DNA of 64,000 nt from Candidatus Rifleibacteriota bacterium. GTDB taxonomy: Bacteria > Muiribacteriota > Ozemobacteria > Ozemobacterales > Ozemobacteraceae. The notes beneath the pieces were generated by a model, which had not been told where the DNA came from, did no database searches, and saw only the letters and a list, made by a program, of their open reading frames with translations. How positions within the stretch are numbered: the stretch's first letter is position 1; every line of letters starts with the position of its first letter. This document shows positions 58,201 to 64,000 of this stretch, piece by piece. The stretch spans positions 62,001 through 126,000 of the forward strand of contig JAAYVD010000023.1 of the NCBI GenBank assembly GCA_012517355.1, given 5' to 3'. The translations under genes and the position numbers were made by a program.

Positions 58201-60626
58201 GACGGGGACAGCGACTGGGCGGCGGGCATGTTCATGTCGTCCGCCTTCGATTTGAGCGACATGACGGACGATTCCCTCCGGACATCCTGTCGGATCCCGT
58301 CGGACAAGGCCTCCTCGTCCATCGCGATCTCCTGCTCCTGGGGTGGGGCATAGACCGAGGGCGTGGGGAGGGATGTGCCGACGGTTTCGAACATGCGGGC
58401 GGCGCGGTGGGTTCCCATCGAGGTCGTCATGGAGGCGATGAGCACGACCAGCACCCCCACCACGGCGAGGCTGCCCAGGGCACGGCCCCAGGCGAAGCCT
58501 GGCTGGTCCTGGCCGGGGGCAGGCTGGGTCACCCAGTTCCACAACCGTTTGGCCAGCCACAGAATCAGGATGAGGAGGAGCAGGAAGGGATGGGCCAGGG
58601 CCTCGCACAGTTCGGCCAGCACGGCGAACGGGTGGAAGACGGCCTTTTGGTAGACCCGCTCGACGCCGGATGGCAACAGCAGCAGCGCGTTCCATTCCGG
58701 CGCATAGACGGTCCACTCCAGGCGGCTGGTGCGGACATCCAGCTTGGGCAGAGGCACCTGCAGGTTCCGCTTCCAACCGAACTCGGGGATGGGAGCCCGG
58801 TAGGTAAGCCTGACCCGGAATGAACTGGCGGCGGACCGGCGGGCACTGCCGCCCCCCAGCGGGATCAGGTAGGAGGAATCCCCGCGGCTGGACGGCTTGA
58901 CGGGGGCGCCGTTCAACTCGGCCGAGAGGATCTCCGCACCGGAGGCCAGCCAGGTTTCGAGATACTGGCGGCCATTGTTCTTCACCTCGAGATCGAGGCT
59001 GGTCAACGCCTGCCGGTTCAACCCGAGGAAGGTGGTGGCCCGCAGGTGGTCGATCGCGGCGGTCAGGGTATCGACCTCGCTGTGCCGGATGACCTGGACG
59101 GTCACGGCCGGGTCGAAGGGAGGGGTGAAATAGCGGTAGGACAGCAGGATCGGCCGGATGGCGCGGCGGGTGAGGTCGGGCGGCAGGTCGGTCACGTCGA
59201 CCCCCGACACCTGAAGATCGGAGGAGGTTTCGGCACCCTTTCGGATCTCGATGGAGGTACGGGCCTCGACGCCGATGAAACCGGCGTCGCGCTCCACGCC
59301 TTCCAGGCGGTGGACGGGCAGGCCCACGGCCTGGCTGGTTTCGGCCATCTTGGTGTCGCAGACCATCGACAGTTCGCAGGACTGCCGGACCTGGGCAGAG
59401 AACACGCAGACGACGCGGGTGGCGGTGGCCAGGGCCTCGATCCGGTGACTTTCCAGGTTGGGCGACTGCAGGTCCAGCAGTTCGGTGCCCGACGGCAGGA
59501 GGAGGGAGATCCCGTCGATCCCGGAGCGGGCGATGCGCAGCCGGATCTGGGCCTCGGAGCGGATGAACCCTTCGCCGACCGAGAGCAGGGTGGCGCTGTC
59601 GGCGTAGACCCTGGGGGGTTCCGGGGGTGCGGCGGGGACGGCATCCGGCTCCGGAGGGGTACCGGTGGCGGAGTCGGGGGCGGTCTCTTCGGGCTGCCGG
59701 TCGGCGGGGGGCTCGATGACGCCGGCCCCGGACCGGGGCGCCCAGCGGACGGTGAACCGGTCGGTGGGACCGAGAACCCCTTCGACCACGGTATGCCCGT
59801 CGTCGTCGCGGCAGCGGGTTCCTTCGGACCGGTCGACCTCCCCGAACTGGCCAGGAGTATCGAGGGTTACGGCGAAGGTGTTCATGGGCATGCGGGGGAT
59901 GCGGAAGGTCAGTTCGTTGCGTTCGGGGTCATCGACCTGGGGGCAGACCAGGACGACCTTCACGGTGTGCCGGCCGACCCCGCGGACGGCGAGGAGGAAA
60001 TCGTTGGAGGCGCCGCGGCGGCCGGAGACCAGGGCGGAGCGGCGGACGGCCGCGGCAGGCGCTTTCCGCTTCTGCTGCAGGATCTCCACGTTGCCCTTGG
60101 GGGCCTCAGGGTCCTGGATTCCGGAGAATCGGTTCACGGTCACGCCGACCGGCCTGCCGTCGAGGGTCACCTGCTCGAGGCCGATGTCCCCGCCGGGCAG
60201 GGGGAACAGGGCCCACCGGTCGTTGGGCATTTCGAAGACGAACTCGGCCTCGAACCGGCCCACCTTTTCGGAGATGGTCCCGGTGAAGGTCGACCGGCCC
60301 TGGACAAAATCCGCATCGAGCCGGGGTTGCGGGCTGGCGGGGGTACGGGCCAGAAAGGCTTCCTTGTCCCGTTTGAGGCGTTCGAATTCGGCGCGTGGGA
60401 TGAGCATCCCCCGCGGGTTCGCCTGCCAGGTCTCCTCCAGGTCGGTGAACGGGATGTAGCGGACGTTGGCCGACAACCGCCCGCCGCTGACGGCCGGGGC
60501 GGCGAACGGTTCGGGGGCCGCCGGGTCGTTCTGGGCGACCAGGACGGGGCAAAACATTCCCACCAGACCCGCCACCAGGATGAGCATGCACCAGCCGGCA
60601 CGGCTGGACCATCGGATTCCCGACAT
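55281..60626 (-). CDS. Giant (~1,781 aa) multi-TM membrane protein made of two homologous modules
   Basis: N-terminal signal/TM; paired motifs such as ILSAELNGAPVKPSSRGDSSYLIPL / VLSVVLNGEPVKPGLGEAGEVFIPL; start 60626. Confidence 0.9.
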   Translation of the reverse strand: MSGIRWSSRAGWCMLILVAGLVGMFCPVLVAQNDPAAPEPFAAPAVSGGRLSANVRYIPFTDLEETWQANPRGMLIPRAEFERLKRDKEAFLARTPASPQPRLDADFVQGRSTFTGTISEKVGRFEAEFVFEMPNDRWALFPLPGGDIGLEQVTLDGRPVGVTVNRFSGIQDPEAPKGNVEILQQKRKAPAAAVRRSALVSGRRGASNDFLLAVRGVGRHTVKVVLVCPQVDDPERNELTFRIPRMPMNTFAVTLDTPGQFGEVDRSEGTRCRDDDGHTVVEGVLGPTDRFTVRWAPRSGAGVIEPPADRQPEETAPDSATGTPPEPDAVPAAPPEPPRVYADSATLLSVGEGFIRSEAQIRLRIARSGIDGISLLLPSGTELLDLQSPNLESHRIEALATATRVVCVFSAQVRQSCELSMVCDTKMAETSQAVGLPVHRLEGVERDAGFIGVEARTSIEIRKGAETSSDLQVSGVDVTDLPPDLTRRAIRPILLSYRYFTPPFDPAVTVQVIRHSEVDTLTAAIDHLRATTFLGLNRQALTSLDLEVKNNGRQYLETWLASGAEILSAELNGAPVKPSSRGDSSYLIPLGGGSARRSAASSFRVRLTYRAPIPEFGWKRNLQVPLPKLDVRTSRLEWTVYAPEWNALLLLPSGVERVYQKAVFHPFAVLAELCEALAHPFLLLLILILWLAKRLWNWVTQPAPGQDQPGFAWGRALGSLAVVGVLVVLIASMTTSMGTHRAARMFETVGTSLPTPSVYAPPQEQEIAMDEEALSDGIRQDVRRESSVMSLKSKADDMNMPAAQSLSPSGGAAAPSSSAPPPPKQRMKAGRDRGALPVDPIIPRTGNSIFVTRNDIAALETPSLRVFVLWEPVRFALTLALALAGFFVFLVVRALARRGRGFLTWLVALGYSAALLALEERFPGLQDPGLLAIAACFGVVVLWRVWAYLRVLGGGKTVVAVLLLLAVPAAGTAATGLPPGEKDPRVEQTIDVFIPYSQLGERLATDSPLVFLKYEDYRYLHDLGLPEPDPTLWLPPVGVTYVSCSLTGMVHDDVVILRLRMEADLLGKGFKSIPFPTSQVGIQSLTLDGSPAVLAPLPPFAGAPAGPWAQGAAQQQRQVDIAQTAQMNMAPQALNDPANTWNDAAPGHAIITDREGRVVIEADLVKDLLGRGQAVRAKEGFTLGLPPFGAGKLDLVLDRPRQFVEIEPAAQVTTLDQATGTRVAAVLQPASLLRVEWRDRVKAPSVPAVPETVVATQPPVVQEAKVFIDHAVLFGITEGVITIRDLVTLTIEQNSVGEFAFLVPPGAEVMDVAGPDVASWSAVSAGAKGQELKVALHARRRDQVSLAIEMERATPAINGEFPLDIPWMQSAGAHARLERQKGYFGVEVGEGIEARILDQQPATMVDPGELPGAVRDQAQGFLAFAFKFLARVTPRIGLTKHQEVTVSTAQIDGAIARSLVSRDGKVLTQLELVVRNNNNQFLILDKLPPTTRVLSVVLNGEPVKPGLGEAGEVFIPLIRSPQVNKVLQPFGVVIYFESRVPLMARRGKVELFLPAMSLDASELTWIVSMPDGTTIQEASPDFQLGAGGITSLPGLVRGEGQSRQMLSNAMTQSVMKKTAAEAGAGERSMGGVLPVVPTIPATGNQIVVNKKLVSTSGPTHLRLLYVREWVFSEILLLLSFVVAGFLAWALTDVWRNSWKGLSAGFLMTVLLGVTVFLLEEFFGAFSGIPAQARQAYISGLQAGALFFLLWILLIPEPPATASSPSSSGTTSGSPAVPSKPV

Positions 60627-60689
60627 TCTGGGCACCTCCCCCTCTCTTGTCTGGAGCCGATGTATCAGAACCCGGCTCTCTACCGGACG

Positions 60690-60719
60690 ATGGTAGGTTC
60701 CCCACGGGGGGTTTGTCAA
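60690..60719 (-). promoter_or_regulatory. Promoter of the giant duplicated gene
   Basis: Minus strand TTGACA-N18-TACCAT. Confidence 0.6.
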
Positions 60720-60779
60720 ACGCGGCGCGCCGGTTTCTACCCGGGGTCGTCCGCCCAGGCGGGGGGAATCCGCGGGGCC

Positions 60780-61826
60780 CTACCTTCCCTCGATCTTCAG
60801 CTCGGGAGGCACATCCGAGGATTTGACCTGGCCGGACTTCACCAGTTCCTGGATGGAGAGGTACATGGGAATGCAGCCGGACCGCCGACCCACCCGCAGG
60901 ATGGAGCTGATCTCGTGGATCTTTTTCTGGCGGATGAGGTTGCAGACCGAGGGGGGCATGGGCAGGACCTCGAAAGCCAGGGCGCGCCCCTTGCGGCTGG
61001 CCAGGGGGATCAGGGTTTGGGAGAGGATGACCTTCAGGCAGCTGGAGAGCATGAACCGGATGGTGTCGCGTTGGTGGGAGGGGAAGATATTGATGAGGCG
61101 CAGGATGCTCTGGGTGGCGTCGGCGGTGTGCAGGGTCCCCACCACCAGGTGGCCGGTCTCGGCGGCTTTCAGGCAGGTTTCGACGGTTTCCTGGTCACGC
61201 AGCTCGCCGATGAACAGGACGTCGGGGTCCTGACGCAAGGCAGCGGTGAGGCCACGGTGGAACGTGGTGGCGTCCTCCCCGACCTGCCTCTGGCTGACGA
61301 TCGAATGCTGGTAGGTCCCGAACAGGTACTCGACCGGGTCTTCGATGGTGATGATGTGGAGGGAATTTTCCTGGGCCAGGGTATCGATGAGGCTGGCCGC
61401 GGTGGTCGACTTTCCCGAGTTGGTCGCCCCGGTGATGAGGACCATTCCCCGGGTGGCCTTCTTCAGCAGGTCGATGGCCTCTTTCGAGAAGCCGAGCTGT
61501 CCGAGGGCCGGCGGCTTCCCTGGAATGAGGCGCAGCGAAAGGGCCAGACTGTTCCGCTGCAGGAAGATGTTGGCGCGGGCCCGGAACCCGTTGACCAGTT
61601 CAAAGGAGCAGTCGATCTGCCCGCGGGCCTTGAAGGACTGCAGGCGCCGTTCGTCGAGGACCTGGACCACCAGGCGCTCCAGATCCTTGGGGGAGGAGGG
61701 AGGGAACTCGAGACGCCGGATCTCGTCGGCGACCCGCACGATCGGGGGAAAGGCCGCCTTGAGGTGCACGTCGTGGGCGCCCAGTTCCAGGGCCTTGGTC
61801 ACGATCTGGTTGAGCGTGTCGATCAT
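60780..61826 (-). CDS. PilT/PilU-type twitching motility ATPase
   Basis: GMVLITGATNSGKSTTAASLIDTL; FHRGLTAALRQDPDVLFIGELRDQETVETCLKAAETGHLVVGTLHTADATQSILR. Confidence 0.95.
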   Translation of the reverse strand: MIDTLNQIVTKALELGAHDVHLKAAFPPIVRVADEIRRLEFPPSSPKDLERLVVQVLDERRLQSFKARGQIDCSFELVNGFRARANIFLQRNSLALSLRLIPGKPPALGQLGFSKEAIDLLKKATRGMVLITGATNSGKSTTAASLIDTLAQENSLHIITIEDPVEYLFGTYQHSIVSQRQVGEDATTFHRGLTAALRQDPDVLFIGELRDQETVETCLKAAETGHLVVGTLHTADATQSILRLINIFPSHQRDTIRFMLSSCLKVILSQTLIPLASRKGRALAFEVLPMPPSVCNLIRQKKIHEISSILRVGRRSGCIPMYLSIQELVKSGQVKSSDVPPELKIEGR

Positions 61827-62899
61827 AGGATCCCCTTCCGTTCGAACCGCGAGAGCAGGGCTTCAGGATCGGGGCTGTAGGGGAAGGCCTGATCCGAGTC
61901 GATGAGCCGGCCGACCACCATCTCCTCCAGGGTGGAATTCATCGAGACCATACCCGAATCGGTGGCATTCTCGAGGAACATGGGGATCTGCTCGTGCTTC
62001 TCGTTGCGGATCAGGCTCGAGATGCCGGAATTGTTGATCAGGATCTCGCGGGCGGCCAGCCGGACGGCGGGGTCCTTCCTGGCCGGGATCAGGGCCTGGG
62101 CGACGATGCCGATCAGGACCGCGGCCAGCTGGTCGCGGACGAACTCGCGCGCGTCGGCGGGGAACATGCCCAGGAGGCGGGCCACTGCCGAAGCCGTGCT
62201 GCTGGCGTGCAGGGCGGAGATGACCAGATGGCCGGTCTCGGCGGCGGTCATCGCCAGTTCGACGGTCTCGCTCTCCCGCATCTCGCCCACCATGATGATG
62301 TCCGGGTCCTGGCGCAGGGTCGCGCGCAGGGCTTCGGGAAAACTGGTGAAGTCGCGCCGCAGTTCCCGCTGGAGGAATTCGCCCTTCTCGTCGCGGAACA
62401 AGAATTCGATGGGGTCCTCCAGGGTGACGATGCGGACCTGGTGGCTGGCGTTGATGTGCTGCAGAAGGGCGGCAATCGTGGTGCTCTTGCCCGACCCGGT
62501 CGGGCCGCAGAGGAGGAACAGGCCGGCCGGCCGTTGGACGGCTTCGATGACGACCGTGGGGATCTTGACCGAGTCGATGGTGGGCAGGCTGAAGGGGATC
62601 TGCCGGAAGACGAAGGCCAGTCGCCCCTTTTGATGGAAGCAGTTGACCCGAAACCGGCTGACCCCCGGCAGGGAGACGGAATAGTCGACGTCCCTCTGGG
62701 TGTCGAGCAACTTGTGGGTGGCGGGGGGGGCGGTTTTTTCGAAAAACCGCTTCAGAACGTCGTTCTCCAAGGGAAGCCCCGAGGTGATCTGAATCTTCCC
62801 GGCAACCCGGTAGACCGGTGGGAGTCCGGCCCGCAGATGCACATCCGAAGCGCCCAGTTTCTTGCACTGGGACAGGATTTCCGCCAGTTGCTCGTCCAT
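61823..62899 (-). CDS. PilT-type twitching motility ATPase
   Basis: GLFLLCGPTGSGKSTTIAALLQHINA; LRATLRQDPDIIMVGEMRESETVELAMTAAETGHLVISALHASSTASAVAR; start MDEQLAEILSQCKKLG; 4-bp overlap with next pilT. Confidence 0.95.
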   Translation of the reverse strand: MDEQLAEILSQCKKLGASDVHLRAGLPPVYRVAGKIQITSGLPLENDVLKRFFEKTAPPATHKLLDTQRDVDYSVSLPGVSRFRVNCFHQKGRLAFVFRQIPFSLPTIDSVKIPTVVIEAVQRPAGLFLLCGPTGSGKSTTIAALLQHINASHQVRIVTLEDPIEFLFRDEKGEFLQRELRRDFTSFPEALRATLRQDPDIIMVGEMRESETVELAMTAAETGHLVISALHASSTASAVARLLGMFPADAREFVRDQLAAVLIGIVAQALIPARKDPAVRLAAREILINNSGISSLIRNEKHEQIPMFLENATDSGMVSMNSTLEEMVVGRLIDSDQAFPYSPDPEALLSRFERKGIL

Positions 62900-63119
62900 G
62901 CCTTCCCCTCTCTGGGCCGCCGGATGATCGCCGGGCCCATGCGAAACCGGCCGTTCTTTCTGGTATCGGTCGAATTGGTTGCCGGCCTGAGCCGGCGTCA
63001 CCCCTCCCATTCCGGCTCCTCCTGCTATGGTAGCATGCCCGGGAAAGTTTCACCCCCTCCCGGCCCCGAACCGTTTTGGCCCCCCATGCCCCCCCCGAAA
63101 ACCTGCATGATTCCAGGTG

Positions 63120-63148
63120 TTGCTGCACCCCCGTTTTCCTGATAGACT
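63120..63148 (+). promoter_or_regulatory. Promoter of HD-domain gene
   Basis: TTGCTG-N17-TAGACT. Confidence 0.5.
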
Positions 63149-63185
63149 GACCCGATCCGGAAAAAAGGGGTAGGGAGAGGACACC

Positions 63186-64000
63186 ATGTTCAACCCGATG
63201 GAACACATGATCGACGAGTTCATCAGCCAACTGCAGGCCGGATACCACCGCACGTTCGGGGGAATGAACCCGGACTACGCCGACATCATCGGCTGGGCCG
63301 GCAGCATGGCCCTGGAGAACATCGCCAACAGTGACGCGCTCTATCACAACGTCGAGCACACCGTCCTCGTCACCATGGTCGGGCAGGAGATCCTGCGGGG
63401 CAAACACCTCCGCGAGGGCGGAGTGACCGGCCAGGACTGGCTGAACTTCGTGGTTTCCCTGGTCTGCCACGACATCGGATACGTGAAAGGGGTCTGCCAG
63501 GCCGACGGTGACGGGCGCTACGCCACCGGCAAAGGGGGCCGGACCATCGCTCTGCCTCCCGGAGCGACCGACGCCGCCCTGACCCCCTACCACGTCGATC
63601 GCGCCAAGCTGTTCATCGACGAACGGTTCGCCGGCCACAAACTCATCAATGCCCGGCAGATCAAGCGCAACATCGAACTCACCCGGTTCCCCGTCCCCGA
63701 GGAGACCGACGAACAGGATACCGAGGATTTCGCCGGGTTCCTGCGGGCCTCCGACCTGATCGGCCAGTTGAGCGACCCCCGCTACCTCAAGAAGGTGGCC
63801 GCCCTGTTCCACGAGTTCGAGGAGACGGGGGTCAATGAAAAGCTCAACTACACGACCCCGGCCGACCTTCGCGAATGCTACCCGAAATTCTATTGGAACA
63901 GCGTCTACCCGTTCATCAAGGACATCATCCCCTTCCTGAGCCTCACCCAGAACGGCAAGCAGATCCTCGCCAGCCTGTACTCGAATGTTTTCGTGGTCGA
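63186..64000 (+). CDS. HD-domain metal-dependent phosphohydrolase-like protein, 3' end outside window
   Basis: MFNPMEHMIDEFISQLQAGYHRTFGG...LYHNVEHTVLVTMVGQEIL...FVVSLVCHDIGYVKGVC; open to window edge so absent from ORF track. Confidence 0.8.
   Translation, partial: MFNPMEHMIDEFISQLQAGYHRTFGGMNPDYADIIGWAGSMALENIANSDALYHNVEHTVLVTMVGQEILRGKHLREGGVTGQDWLNFVVSLVCHDIGYVKGVCQADGDGRYATGKGGRTIALPPGATDAALTPYHVDRAKLFIDERFAGHKLINARQIKRNIELTRFPVPEETDEQDTEDFAGFLRASDLIGQLSDPRYLKKVAALFHEFEETGVNEKLNYTTPADLRECYPKFYWNSVYPFIKDIIPFLSLTQNGKQILASLYSNVFVV

Noticed and set aside
54813-58823. 1336-aa + strand ORF
   Set aside because: Antisense to pckA and the giant duplicated protein; absence of stops explained by GC bias; no domain seen.
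59046-61880. 944-aa + strand ORF
   Set aside because: Antisense to the giant protein and pilT; artefact.

Overview
This 64-kb, GC-rich bacterial chromosomal window looks mostly like core genome. I see no CRISPR array, transposase, integrase or prophage module. Recognisable core genes are der, plsY-gpsA, lepA, dnaG-rpoD, clpX, pckA, rnpB (RNase P RNA, minus strand) and two tRNA genes. Other content: two minor-pseudopilin operons, two tandem PilT-type ATPases, an ECF sigma/FecR-type anti-sigma pair divergent from a Ser/Thr kinase, a GGDEF cyclase beside an orphan PhnD-like binding protein, a SpoIIE-type phosphatase, and several HEAT/TPR proteins. The best candidates for undescribed biology are: (1) a multi-hairpin interspersed repeat, two copies, one abutting the rnpB 3' end, with substitutions falling in two hairpin loops; (2) an 84-bp repeat family, tandem at 33.1 kb with dispersed copies; (3) a ~1,780-aa membrane protein built of two full-length duplicated modules; (4) a secreted protein with about nine Gly-containing heptads; (5) pseudopilin operons carrying very large lineage-specific subunits. 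Taxonomy is uncertain. The gene content would fit a poorly sampled Gram-negative candidate phylum such as Riflebacteria/Ozemobacteria, but this is only a guess. The many very long opposite-strand ORFs in the track are mostly GC-rich antisense artefacts. All names come from motif reading by eye; no database search was run.
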